32,500 nt of DNA from Apostichopus japonicus (lineage: Eukaryota; Echinodermata; Holothuroidea; Aspidochirotida; Stichopodidae): the NCBI RefSeq assembly GCF_037975245.1, contig NC_092583.1, positions 11,016,264 through 11,048,763 of the forward strand. The letters are read 5' to 3'. Of this stretch, positions 9,602-21,450 are shown one piece after another; the stretch's first letter is position 1, and each line of letters starts with the position of its first letter. A model generated the notes under the pieces. The model did no database searches and was not told the DNA's origin. It worked only from the letters and a program-made list of their open reading frames with translations. Made by a program: the position numbers and the translations under genes.

Positions 9602-10839
9602 TCAACAAGGAAGTGACAGAAAACGAAGTTAAGCTTAATTGATTTTCGTCGAAAACGGTTGTTGGTTTCATTGTACAGGGTATATTCTTGGTTATATGTG
9701 CAGTACAAACGTAACGATACCTTACACTTCCTTATCGTTGAACCATACACATAGTGAGAATCCTATACGCTAGCGCTAAATTGGTACGTTATAAATGCAA
9801 CGGTTACCGTTATTATGTCAACATGGAACATGTATCATCAATCAGTAGACGACATTATGATGAGTTGGGGATATCGTTTCTTTCCTATCGGTAAAATCTG
9901 ATGAGCCTTACAAAGATTATAACATTATTCGATTAAGAGGAGAATTCTTTTCCATTAACGTCATTAATATTCCCTAACACGTGCCAAAGAGGCACAAATA
10001 TAACGAACGTACAGTCTCTTTGTAATCTCGTTCTTAATGGTTACATATTTTACATATTCCATTCTGTATAGTTTATGAATATGCATGTGGAGGAATGTAT
10101 TATCGTACAATAAGGACAGTAGCCTTCACATAAGTCAATGGAATATTGAAAGAAATAGATACCTCAAGCAAAACGTGCAAACAAACAGCAAGCATGTCTG
10201 TGGCAGGGTTATCATAAATGGAAAATGGCGTCCATTACACTCGGTAAACATTATACTGGTATTAGATGAGACAAACAGTGAAAAATGTCACTGGATATTG
10301 TTTGATATTGCAGACCAAGGAGATTTTTTTACATGTGTTGTCAACCTCAATACTTTTATATATTTTGATATCTCAACTTACTTTTTAGAGAGACAGTTTT
10401 ATAATTAATATCAGCCTTTATCACGTTTTTTTATGCTCAGACGGTTGATCCTAGAACAATGGGTAGGAGCGGGCACAATAACGTCCGTGGTCATTTGGCT
10501 AAGGCAATCGGGAACTTCCTCCTGCTTTTGTACAGGCACTGAAATGCCATTGTTATCAATAAGTTATGAGTTGTAGGCATTGAATATTCGGGTCAGTGAA
10601 TTAACATAACGTAGACCGATACGTGGTATAGAATGCATCAATGCCATATTAGTGATAACTATGTTAACACTCATGTCATAAGATTTGACTACCTAATCAC
10701 GATTATAACTGGTAGTTTGTCTGTTTTATTGGTGCAATAAGCTCACAATATCATGTTATATGATGTAATAGTATTAGACAGTTACCGGCACCAATCATAC
10801 TTTCAAAAGCATCCACATTTGATTGAAGCTCTTTGACTT

Positions 10840-10962
10840 AAAAGGAGGAGGAGGAGGAGGAGGAGGAGGAGGAGGAGGAGGAGGAGGAGGAGGAGGAGGA
10901 GGAGGAGGAGGAGGAGGAGGAGGAGGAGGAGAAGAAGAAGAAGAAGAAGAAGGAGGAGGAAT
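10840..10962 (+). repeat. (GGA)29-(GAA)n homopurine microsatellite
   Basis: About 29 GGA units (10844-10930) are followed by about 7 GAA units and three more GGA units, giving an unbroken purine strand of about 123 bases. The matching locus in copy A (about 1308-1330) has only a few GGA units, so expansion happened after duplication, or the tract contracted in copy A. Long mirror-symmetric purine tracts can form triplex DNA. The poly-Gly reading frame across it is an artefact. Confidence 0.97.
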
Positions 10963-11747
10963 TCAATGGAGGAATGTGCTACTCTTTACTGTTTGCAAAT
11001 TGAAAGATGTATTATCCAGAATTTAATGGCTAAAACCTGAAAGTGACATATATCAATGTTCGAAATATTGATGTCAACTCTTTATCTGTGTCTCCATGTT
11101 AAATTCGAGATCAATGGAAACTTCAGAAACACCTGCATATACCTTACGCTCAGTCTAATGATTTCAGTTAGTTTCTTAATTATTTTATAAGCCACCGATG
11201 AAATGTGTGTGAGAGTAAAGAACTTAAATAATAAAATAAAATAAATTGCAAATAGCTGTCTAATCAACTGCAACTGCATATACAAGTGAAGAATTTATTG
11301 AAAGCAGATGTTGTCAAAAAGTTATCAAATCTTGAAGTGAAAATGTGCTTTTTCTAAATGGCAACTGCCGATCACCTCTGTATGCAGAGCTCAATTTTAA
11401 TTTCTTTATATGAAAGGAACTAACTTCATTGTAAATAGCTGTCAATCAATTGTAATTGGAAACGACGAACTTTTTTGTTTGTTTGTAAATAGTTGTCGAC
11501 CAAATGTATAATTAAGAGAATAACGTACAATTGCTGATTTTCTTTATATTCAGGTTGTACTTTTCACGGAATAAACCTAAAATCTTACATGAATTTTTTT
11601 TCCTCATAGGATTACCATATGAAGGGTTCCAGTATAACAACTTTCTATCAGATGTGATAATCATTAAAACAGACTGGATAATTTCTGTCCAAGCTTGTAT
11701 CAGATGATGAAAACTATACAAAAGGAAACTAATGGCCTTAATTTTAT

Positions 11748-11945
11748 TGAAGTATATGTTAGAAGTATATGTTAGATGTCTATAAGTTCGAAGTATATGT
11801 GAAAAGTATATGTAGGATGTATATATGTTCGAAGTATATGTTAGAAGTATATATGTTAGAAGTATATGTTAGAAATACATGTTACATGTGTATATGTTAA
11901 AAGTATATGTGTTAAATGTTTATATGTTAGAACTTTATGTTAGGA
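11748..11945. repeat. 13-bp minisatellite, copy B
   Basis: Degenerate tandem copies of TATATGTTAGAAG and related units (TATATGTTCGAAG, TATATGTGAAAAG). It is the counterpart of the array at 2343-2402 plus 2870-2960 in copy A, but uninterrupted. Confidence 0.85.
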
Positions 11946-12458
11946 GTATAAGTAAGCACATAGCTGTTGATTTTTTTTTTCGGTGAACAGGGTAGTCTTT
12001 TAACACACTTAACCTTAGATAATGTTTCATTCGGTGTTTGTTTTGTTTTTATTGAGTGGTGCCCCCCCCCCCCTTTTTGAGTAATAATAAAACAGACTTT
12101 AATGGTAGTAGAAATCGACTCATTGAACATTTGTAATTGTCATGTCTCAGATGGAAAGCAAGGCGTTCTTTAAACATGTAACATTTAAATATATATATAA
12201 CGTCCATAGTTTGAATGTATTTATCATATGATCACATGTCCATTTCATTCTCCTGAGTCTGAGCACGTTCCTTGTATCTGGAAGAATTCAAAGTTTGATT
12301 TCCAAGCTTCTAACGATGCTTCTTAGTCCCTAATTCGTTAGATACATTAGATTCGTTAGATATATTCAAGAACATTAGATAAGTTAGATACGTTAAATAC
12401 GTTCAAGAAACGTACAAGAATTGTTACATTTATTGGGTAAATCGTTACAGCCATATGT

Positions 12459-12520
12459 GTATACATATATATAAATATATATATATATATGTATTTATAT
12501 ATATGTTATATATATTTTTA

Positions 12521-12571
<51 letters not shown>

Positions 12572-12577
12572 TATATT
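12459..12577. repeat. AT-rich simple repeat (TA)n with TTTATA variants
   Basis: About 120 bases of alternating A/T broken by AAA or TTT steps (TATATTTATATATAT-type). It lies immediately beyond the right edge of duplication copy B. Such tracts are common duplication breakpoints and assembly weak points. The Tyr/Ile-rich frame across it is not a gene. Confidence 0.95.
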
Positions 12578-15339
12578 TGCCACATGTGTAAAATGCTTAA
12601 ATCAGACGAGCGCCATTTCTTTCTTTCTTTGCAGTAGAGGAAGCTGAGAGTTCCGTATGCGTTAACATATGCTATCAACATATATGTGACGTAAATTACT
12701 TTGTAAATAAATGAATTCAACATTTAGATATTCGATTACTTCATATATATTGTCCGCAAAACGAGGGAAATACTTGTATTAAATATGCCTGTCTTCGGAA
12801 ACTATATCGTTTGCTACCAGTATCTTTCCCATACGTTTGCAGTTTTCAACCTAAACATCATTAGCAAGTATGCATACGCGTATGAAACTCCACCTTACCA
12901 GATTGAAGTCATGAACGGATGAATGTCCATAGGCCTTTATCAAAATCATTTGAAAATCTGAGTGTTATGAAATAGCAATAGATCAACGTGTGAGATATTC
13001 AGAAATGGGGTTGGTGAGACCTGGCGAATATTTTACGGACCATGTCAGTTTTACCTCTCAACTGTGCAGGTCAACTTGTAATCTATATATAGAAGAATAA
13101 CGGTATGGCTCACTCAACTAAAGCTAGTACTATAAGTGAACATTTGTTATTATTCTTAAAGGGCGTCGCCAGTTTTAACTGACACACAGTAGGTTTTGTC
13201 TAAACTACGTAGATAAATAAACTGACACATAGATTAACTGTCGGTTTATTCTTAATTTTTATTGCCCAACATTGGTTTTCATCGAAGTTCGTTCGAACCA
13301 CTGTGATTACCCAAGCAGTCTTTTTGTCTTAATATATTCCAAAAGTTGATATTTGTAAAGTTAATAAGTTACGTTCCCTCCTGTCATTCATTTTGCAGAA
13401 CGGGGATTTGAGTTGGCTTTATAACTGCTTGCATACACAAATGTCTAAGGACACCATTAGACAAGAGTCCAGGTATCAAATACAGATAATTAAAAATGTA
13501 AGAATTAACTGAAACGTGACCCACTCAGTTTCCACAACGCCGAAGACAATTACCTTTAAAGCGTGACTTTCTTGCTTTTAATTGATGGATTTATGCCGAA
13601 TTTTAGTCTTGACATTAGCGTAGCCTATAAGGAGTAAGACACTTTCGGATGCTATAGCAGTGTTTCCGTAGCTATTCAGGTTTTGTAGATGCACCCCTTA
13701 ACGATATTATAAATCCCTGAAATGCTCCTTTAAGTCTAACTTGATCATATCGTCGGCTGCTCAGTGCAGGCCTACATATACAATTATGTTAATACTTTGT
13801 TTTAATAATTATAATAACTTAATCAATGCGTATTTCTTGTAACTTAATTTGAACAACACAGTACCCTTGTATGACATTCCCATATCATTATCTGGGCATA
13901 AAAAATATTTAGTGTATCGTAAATATGATATTTGAGGTAATGAAATTATTCATGCTTTTGCTATTGATTAGTCAGTTTTGTGATGCATCTGGGAAGCTGA
14001 CATAATGGCCTCTGTGTTAGACTGAGTAAATCAGTCACTTAAATTGATGGTCCTAAGATAATTGTAGAGAGTCATTTCTCACCAATATTAAAAGTGATAT
14101 AGAAATACAACCTAGACGGATAAGTTTTTTTTTATCATAACAGTCTGCAACATATCAAATTAATTTGGTGCCTGATAAAGTAATCCTCTGAAGATGCGAA
14201 AAGAAGTTACTAAAATCGAACTATCTATCCGAGAGCACGCATATTTCCGTTCTATAACGATAGCCGCGACGACATTGCTAATATGATAAAATCATTGAAG
14301 AAAGATCACGAATACAGAGTAAGCAATTGGCCTTGGGGGAGGGTAGGATTTGGTGGGGGACGACGGGTGACATTATTGTCAGGAAACTCTTACCCCTTCC
14401 TTACCCCTTTCAGTTTCGCTTTTGTATTCAACAAGGAATAAGAGATATCAAATAAAAGATATTCTGATGACCGAAGTTAATTATGAATTAGCATCCATTG
14501 AATATTTGAACAGGATCAAGTTCATGAATGTAGTTTTAAAATGGAATATATCCGTCACGAAATCATTTTTTCTACAAAACAAATTCAGGTATAAAATTCA
14601 TGGAAGCTGCTCGCAATACTGCTTTCAAAGTACATGGCATTCATTTATCTGCACGCACACTGTGTGTGGTTTTGATTATCTAGATGCATCTCATATAAAT
14701 AATGATATTATATTCACCACTGACACCTGCGTGGTTTAAAGTAGGAAAAAAAAAAGATTCACACTGGATCGTATAACCAATCAATATCCGAATATTTCTA
14801 TACAATATGTGACATACTTAAACACTTAGCTTGCTATTTGAACGCTAATGTTGTCATTGTAAAGGTATATTGTTGTTTGTATGGAAGTAAAACCACAGTC
14901 CCGAAGAAAAAGGAATTCCGAACATTTTGAAAATTATTTCAATAATGTAACACAACAAAACGTATTAACGTAGCCTGCAGTGTACAACAGCTATTGAAGA
15001 AAGTTGTATAGGATTGTGTGTAAGCTGATGTACGTTCTATATACTTAATACCGAGTGCTGCTCTCGTCATATAGAACAGCGCTCATTCGAAACACATCGT
15101 TCAAATTAGATTTGTAAATGTTAATAATTCTTGAGTCGTTGACCATCGATATCATTTCATCGCGCTTTACGTGACCCCTGCAGCCACAGATCACGTGACT
15201 CCTGCTGCCACAGCTCAAACGTAGCATCTACATTAGAAGACCTCGAAAAGAAACCGACAGTAAGTACTCAACACTCTGTCATCCTTCCTCTTGAAGTGGT
15301 CACAAAATATTTAAGTATTGTCCATTTGTGTGTGTGTGT
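12578..15339. other. Non-coding stretch, no gene recognised
   Basis: Unique AT-rich sequence. The longest open frame (about 14422-14739) begins with TTG, has no domain, and has the composition of the surrounding DNA. A 21 bp direct repeat (15169-15189 and 15193-15213, core CCTGCAGCCACAG / CCTGCTGCCACAG) and a short TG run (about 15328-15340) are the only structures seen. Confidence 0.55.
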
Positions 15340-17420
15340 GACGCCTCGCTTGTAAACACGGTATCTCAAGAAGGGAAGCTTGGACCAATCTAATATTTGG
15401 TGTACATAAGTACCACATTGAGTAGATGTGCCCTATTTTTTGGGTGTCTGTGAAGGTCACCAAAGGTCAGTTAGAGGCCAAAAACCAAAATATTAAAACA
15501 AGCAATAACTCCTATTGACAGGGTCCGACATGGTTGATATTTTGGGAGTAGTTGTGAATGGGGTAAGGGATCGCTTCAAAACATAACTGTCATGTGATCC
15601 AAGGTCAACAAAGGTCAATCAGGAGTCAAAAACTAGTATTTTTCAGTAACTTGAGAACAAAATGTCCATCAAGGTTGGGAGTTACGCTATTGTAATCCAT
15701 GAGTCGACCCGCATCTAGGTGACCTTTGACCTCAGGTTGAGCTCCGGTGACCTTTATCAGTTTTTTTGGTTATTTGAATTTTCGTGGCCATAATAATCGG
15801 ATCTCATAGGTACCTTCCGATCAAAATGGTCCATGGTTGACCCCTGTGCGACCTTCGTGTGCGAAGTTATCAGAGGTCATTTTTTTTGTTTTTTAATAAG
15901 TACAGTTAGGATGGTCGCACAGACTTGTCATGTTGCTGTTTGGAATGAGCGTGTCAAACTACATCTGACCGCGAGGTCAAAAGGTCAAAGGTCATGTCTT
16001 GCAAAGTATGCTCATTTTAGGAGATACGAGGCAAAACATAAAAAGTTTGTCAATACTTTGATATATGAGAGAGCTCTTTGTGCTATATATAGGACACCAA
16101 CTCCCGCTTCAATCGGACACCCAGTTCTCAAGTTATGAGGGGCCAAAGGTTGGTTTTGATACCTTTCTAGCAATAACATTATGTTTGTACATTGTATAGG
16201 CCAAACAAATTTTACGACAGAGTGCGCATCATCGAGAGGAACAGTTTTTATAAAAACCATCAGGTCATCCAAGGTCATTCAAGGTTGATTATGTGCAGAA
16301 AACTGCCAACTTATGCTAAGTTTTGCAACAACTTCTAGTCACGAAGTCTGACTTGGCTAGTATATTGGGACAAGTTGTGAATAAAGTAGGGGCACATTTT
16401 CCAAAATAACCGTGATGTGATCCAAGGTCACCAAAGGTCATTTATGGGTCAAAATGTGTTTTTTCCCTCAATAGCTTGTGAAACTACCACTGACAGGGTC
16501 CGACATGGTTGATATTTTGGGACTAGTTGTGAATGGGGTAAGGGATCGTTTCCAAACATAACGGTGATATGATCCAAGGTCAACAAAGGTCAATAAGGGG
16601 TCAAAAACTAGTATTTTTGCAATAACTTGAGAACCAAATGTCCATCAAGGTTGGGATTTTAGGACAGAGTGCACATCATCAAGGGGAACAATTTTGATAA
16701 AAACAATTAGGTCATCCAAGGTCATTCAAGGTTGATTATGTGCAAAGAAATGCCAAATTATGCTACGTTTTGCAACAACTTCTAGTCACAAAGTCTGACA
16801 TGGCTGATATATGGGACAAGTTGTGAATGACGTAGTGGCACGTTTTCTAAATAACCGTGATGTGATCCAAAGTCACCAAAGGTCATTTATGGGTCAAAAT
16901 GTGTTTTCTTCTCAATAACTTGTGAAACTACCACTGACAGGGTCCGACATGGTTGATATTTTGGGACTAGCTGTGAATGGGGTAAGGGATCGTTTCCAAA
17001 CATAACGGTAATATGATCCAAGGTCACCAAAGGTCAATTGTGTTTTTGGCAATAACTTGTGAAACTACTATTGACAGGGTTCGTCATGGTTGATATTTTT
17101 GGACTAGTTGTGAATGGGGTAAAGGATCGTTTCCAAACATTACAGTCATGTGATCCAAGGTCAACAAAGGTCAATTAGGGTCAAAAAGTAGTATTTTTGC
17201 AATAACTTGAAGAACCAAATGTCCATCAAGGTTGGGAGTTACGCTATTGTAATCCAATAGTCGACCTGCATTTGGGTGACCTTTGACCTCAGGTTGACCT
17301 CTAGTGACCTGTATTAGCTTCTTTCAAGTGATTTTTTTAATTTTCGTGGGCATATTCAATCTAAATTGTCCAAAAGTTGACTCCTCTGCAACCTTAATGT
17401 GCGAAGTTATTAGAGATCAA
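15340..17420. repeat. Mosaic tandem repeat rich in AGGTCA motifs
   Basis: A composite of repeated modules. The module starting GACAGGGTCCGACATGG recurs at 15517, 16492, 16936 and 17073. A second module starting ACAGAGTGCRCATCATC recurs at 16217 and 16664. The flanking module with TCCATCAAGGTTGGGAGTTA and GGTGACCTTTGACCTCAGGT occurs near both ends (15666-15755 and 17221-17310). Local periods are about 444-447 bp and about 137 bp. No terminal inverted repeats, poly-A tail or transposase was found, so the class is unknown. Frames across it are shared accidents of the repeat. Confidence 0.9.
15454..17310. promoter_or_regulatory. Array of nuclear-receptor-like half-sites (DR4 and DR1)
   Basis: By eye there are 21 exact AGGTCA on the plus strand and 7 exact TGACCT, against about one expected by chance in 1.9 kb. 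DR4 pairs (spacer CCAA, ACAA or TCCA) start at 15454, 15602, 16262, 16425, 16577, 16709, 17021 and 17158, with a reverse-strand DR4 at 17295/17305. DR1 pairs start at 15720, 15982 and 17277, and a DR2 at 15974. Many are preceded by CA, giving the CAAGGTCA extended form typical of monomer-binding receptors. In known biology DR4 suits TR/LXR-type and DR1 suits RXR/HNF4/COUP-type receptors. That any receptor binds here is inference. The motifs may simply belong to the repeat unit. Confidence 0.5.
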
Positions 17421-17635
17421 GGTTTGGTTTGGTTTTGTAATACTTGGTGTGTGGATTCATAACATTGAGTACAATAACCCTATTGTTTTGATGGAGGTGT
17501 GTATAACCTCGTACAGTAGACTGACCTGTGTTAGCATGCCATAGTGTTATTGTAACAGCTAGTTCTGGTTATACTAACAAGCAGAAGTCTAGTGCACTGA
17601 AGGCATCGAAACCTCAATGCATTTTGCATTCTGGT

Positions 17636-17703
17636 CAGTGGCGTAGGAAGGTACTTTTGAGTGGGGGGGGGGGGGCTGAAGCCTGATGGTTCCTACGCCC
17701 TTG
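17636..17703. mobile_element. 68-bp poly-G hairpin insertion with 8-bp target duplication
   Basis: Perfect 10 bp inverted repeats, GGCGTAGGAA (17640-17649) and TTCCTACGCC (17690-17699), surround a run of 13 G (17663-17675). The element is flanked by direct copies of ATTCTGGT (17628-17635 and 17704-17711), which looks like a target-site duplication. Related sequences occur at about 26669 (AGTGGCGTAAGGA) and about 19252 (AGGCGTAAGAGGCGGTGG then a G run). It is too small to code, so any mobility would be non-autonomous. The superfamily is unknown. Confidence 0.65.
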
Positions 17704-17711
17704 ATTCTGGT

Positions 17712-20286
17712 TATTCTAACCAACATTTCATTTAGGTCATTGTTTCATTTGTAGCAAACTGGGATATCAAAATGTCTGCTCTTAAGTCTATACAGCCAAT
17801 GCGAATTGTGAAGGGTTAGAGAGGGACGGTAGAATAGAGGAGAGGGAGAGGTAAAGGGGACTCTATGGGGTCGAGAGGAGGGGCGGTGGAGGCGACTGGC
17901 CTTGGATTATTTTGCCTCCCTCATCTTTTCACCAGTGCATATTTATTCCAGTGCGTCATAGTATTGGTCAAATGTATGTTTAGTTCATTACTCAAGCGCA
18001 CACATTCGAATTCTTCGAATTTACTCTCCTTTTTTTAAATGACCATTCCGGCGAAAATATTTCAAAACGATATCATATCATACAAGAATTAAATTGTGTT
18101 CTTATAACAGAGCTTTCTTAGAGAACCGAGATGTACCATCATAAATGCTCTAGACATTCTGTTTTTTACCCTAGCCTATATGTCAATGGTGTGAATCGAA
18201 CGAATTGCTAACGTTTTGTTGTTTATTGATTGGGATTATCATTTAAGAAGGGGGTTAATGTAGGCTTTAACTGGGCTTTGGGTAGCGATATAGGTGGTGA
18301 ATTAGGTGCTAGACTTTAAACATTATGTATTTGTCGACATACCGGTACTCTACAGTCAAACATCGACATTAACTATTGGAAAGTTTACAAAGCAACAGAG
18401 GAAATAAACCCCAGATCAAATATTTCTAATTAATCTGATGGTGCTGTCTCAACTGATGACATCTTTTCCATTTGTTCCTATACCTACATCATTTCCCACA
18501 CACGTTTTTGGTATCTAAGTAGCAATACCATGCTATTAATCATGAATTATTCTTGTAGCTATGCGTTGAATTTTCGCAATATGGTATACGAGATTCACAT
18601 ATAACGGAATCTTCAGTTTGAGCAGCCTAGCATATTTAAACCAATTGTGAAATGACCACGTCAAGCCGATCATGAGAAAGTCTAAGTTGATCAATTTGTG
18701 GTTTTGTGAACTTTATGTGGCTGCTGTACGACAAAAGAAGGTCGCGACATAGATCGGAGACCAATTTTGGAGTTCAAATGACGGAGCATATCCATTAAAG
18801 GAATACTACCAATAGTTGAATTTTCGAGAGCACTCCCAGTATTTTTCGTCCCCCCTCATCGTCTCAACAAAACACAGGCGGAACATAAGCCACCCCTTTC
18901 CATACTATACACCCCTCCTCTTTCTTCTTTCACTTTTTAGCTAATATCTGATGTGATTTATACTCGGTCAGAAAATTCGAGTTGTTGGGTAGTAAATTTT
19001 AAAGAAATTCACTCGGTGTAAATGTTTGGCCTTCTTCGCCGTTTCATTGCAAACAATTGCGCATGCTCATAAGAAAAGCGTATATGACAGGACTAAGAAG
19101 GGCCTCGATATAAAACTCCTGACTTTCGGTGTTACGAGTATGGCAAAATATCTCCTATAAATTTATAAAGCGCAGAAAGATTAATAAATTGAAAATCACT
19201 GATATCCTTAAACGATATGATTTGGAAGCGAAATCACCCAGCGACACCCATAGGCGTAAGAGGCGGTGGGGGGGGGGCAATATGCTGAGAATTTTTCGGG
19301 CGCTGTGTTTTTCAATGGTTAAACTTATATTTTAATTATTGTAACGACTTTCCCAAAAATTATAACCAATATGGAAGGGTTATAATACGGCAAATGATTG
19401 TATGTAATATGCGTGCGATGTAATAACCGATGCATGCCTATATGGTATGCACATTAACATGTTAAACGCGCGCGCAGCGAGCGAAACATTTTGGTTATAT
19501 TTTTCTGACAAGTCGTTTAAGCTCCCATCTCCCCATCCCACAAATCAAATAAGGCTCCTACTACTATGGCGACACCGATAACTTTATGATCAAACCAGCT
19601 CCGATGATATTCGTACACGCACAAGTATATAGTACCGTACTGCGGTAAATTTGGCGCGGTACAATATAAGTTAACGTAGGCGTATGTTTCTAAAACGGTT
19701 TACCCTAAACAGCGACGCTCCGCTTACATCCACAAACAGTACCCGAACAGGTTAAAATCCTTACAGAAATTTTAGACCTAGGCGGTATCTAAGAAAATTT
19801 CCTTTAACTTTCGAAAGCTGTATCTTGTCGAATTTTTTTTTTGCGGTAAGGAACAGCTGCATGTAGAGCTATGAGTTCCCTGCTGCCATCTTGTTTAGAA
19901 TAAATGAAAGAACGACTACAATCTCACTACTGTAACTTGCCAGTCTGTTTATCCAGGCACCGAAGCTATTAAGCACAAACCACGACACGAAGATCACGTT
20001 CTAGAAAACAATATAATTTTCATCTAACTGCTGCCAATTGACATGTCAAAGTTAAATGGGACTATTACCTTAAAGCATGGTACAAAAAAAGAATAAGACA
20101 ACAAATGTATACAGATTTTTGTTCTTTAAACATTCCATTACTTCACAAAATCAAACTTCCATTTAAGTTAGTACTCAAATATAACCCAAGAGTTTCATTT
20201 TGATATTGGACATCGATAATTTTAGCGTCGGTCCTAGTCGAGTTGGTATATGACCAAGATTAAAAGTCTCTCATCGCAGAAGATAA
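17712..20286. other. Non-coding stretch, no gene recognised
   Basis: Includes a purine-rich patch (about 17815-17890), a probable poly-G element relic at about 19252-19277 and a short GCGCGCGC run (about 19468). Open frames are short and without domains. No RNA gene was recognised. Confidence 0.5.
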
Positions 20287-20887
20287 TAAAGGCCATGTCA
20301 CATCTCACCGGATTGCAATAACGGAGAGGGAACGAAGACAAAAATGGCACTCCGTTGATGTACGTTAGTATCCGTTTATGCTGCGGTTCTCCTCCGTCCG
20401 TCTACGTACGTTTCATTAACGGGAAGTTCCGGTTTGTCCGGCGTCGATTTTGAACATGCGCAAAACTTGGAACGGACATCCACCGAAAAATGTCTCCGTT
20501 ATTTATTCGTTACTAATCCGTTAAAGAATCCGTTTTATCAGTTTCTCATGCGTTTTATTCGTTCTGTATGCGTTTGGCATACGGTATTTCTCCGTTCGTC
20601 TCTGGTTATTGCTTTTGCTCACCGGATCATGAACGGACAAAGAACGGATGAAACGTAGAAGTACAGTACCTATACCGTATATTCGACGGACGCTAACGTA
20701 GAAATAACGGAAGTGTAAAGGAATAGAACTGACAATGAACAGATAGGTAACGTACGTTACACGGAAGAAACGGAAGAACTCAGGCCAGAAAAAGTATAAC
20801 AGACGGACAAAGAACGAAGATGCAGCGTACTTCCACCTTGTCCACTCCAAGCCTCCCACGCCTCATTCTACCGTCAACACCTTCATT

Positions 20888-21177
20888 ATGGACCCTTCAG
20901 AAAGATTCAAGCTTCAGACCACGGTGTCAGTTTACAAGCACAGATGCTTATCACTGAAGCCAACATCAAGCAAGAACTATGAACAAGTCAAGAAGAGAAA
21001 GAAGAGACGTGCTCGGCGTAAATGCTGGTCTAGGGCCTGGCTAGGTCCACAGAGAAGACGTCAGTTTGGTCTTTATGACCAACTTATGCAGGAGCTGCGA
21101 ATGGAAGACCAAAAGCTTTCATCAACTTCATGAGGATGTACCCTGAAATGTTCAGACCGTTTCTTCTCCGTTACTAG
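20888..21177 (+). pseudogene. Harbinger transposase (HARBI1-like) N-terminal fragment, frameshifted
   Basis: An ATG at 20888 opens 81 codons. Residues 35-45 are strongly basic (KKRKKRRARRK), followed by CWSRAWL (46-52) and QFGLYDQLMQELRMED (59-74). This is the pattern seen at the start of Harbinger transposases, just before the DDE nuclease. At about 21113 one base appears lost: the annotated frame ends at 21133, whereas the neighbouring frame continues with AFINFMRMYPEMFRPF, the expected next motif of the family, and stops at TAG 21175. The nuclease core is missing. It is a dead fragment inside the element above. Confidence 0.75.
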
Positions 21178-21450
21178 TCCGGTATGTCCGTTACTTTTCC
21201 GGTACTCCTACGTTTTGTATGTTCTTTGTCCGTTATTTGTCCGCTGTAAATTCGTTACTATCCGTTGATGTTCGTTAGTTTGTTCGTTGTTCTTCCGTTG
21301 TTCTTCCGTTGCTGTCCGTCCCGTGTACGTTTGTAATCCGTTTTCACCTTTAAACTTCCGGTACGTTGCAACCCCCAGATGCATGCGCGACAACTTTTGC
21401 CAACGGAACAAACCGGATGACTGTTTTTCGCGCGTACCCTTGTCCGTTCA
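21160..21450. repeat. Subterminal TCCGTT motif cluster of the Harbinger element
   Basis: Exact TCCGTT occurs about eight times here (for example 21166, 21187, 21228, 21259, 21294, 21306, 21337, 21442). Together with TCCGTT and AACGGA copies in 20318-20780, these make about 20 sites. Harbinger elements use a separate Myb-like protein that binds subterminal motifs. Reading these as its binding sites is inference. Confidence 0.55.

Larger units (their letters stand above)
9602..12420. repeat. Segmental duplication, copy B (direct copy of 1-3400)
   Basis: The same block order as copy A recurs about 9.6 kb downstream in direct orientation, starting TCAACAAGGAAGTGACAGA at 9602 and fading after the ATTCGTTAGATAC block near 12350-12420. 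Copy B lacks the foldback element found in copy A and carries a massively expanded GGA tract (10840-10962) and a longer 13 bp minisatellite. Many small indels and substitutions indicate an old duplication. A direct pair flanking a receptor gene fits a tandem duplication unit, but no second receptor copy was found downstream in this window. Confidence 0.88.

Noticed and set aside
10823-11026. Glycine-rich protein frame
   Set aside because: It is the translation of the (GGA)n microsatellite and is not conserved in copy A.
12455-12637. Tyr/Ile-rich small protein
   Set aside because: It is the translation of an AT simple repeat.
14422-14739. 105-codon open frame
   Set aside because: It has a TTG start, no domain or signal, and ordinary AT-rich composition. 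No homologue is recognised.
15833-16278. Overlapping frames on both strands of about 90-100 codons
   Set aside because: They lie within the AGGTCA repeat mosaic and have no protein features.
20521-20859. 112-codon minus-strand frame inside the Harbinger element
   Set aside because: It runs through the subterminal motif repeats, antisense to the transposase fragment, and has no domain.
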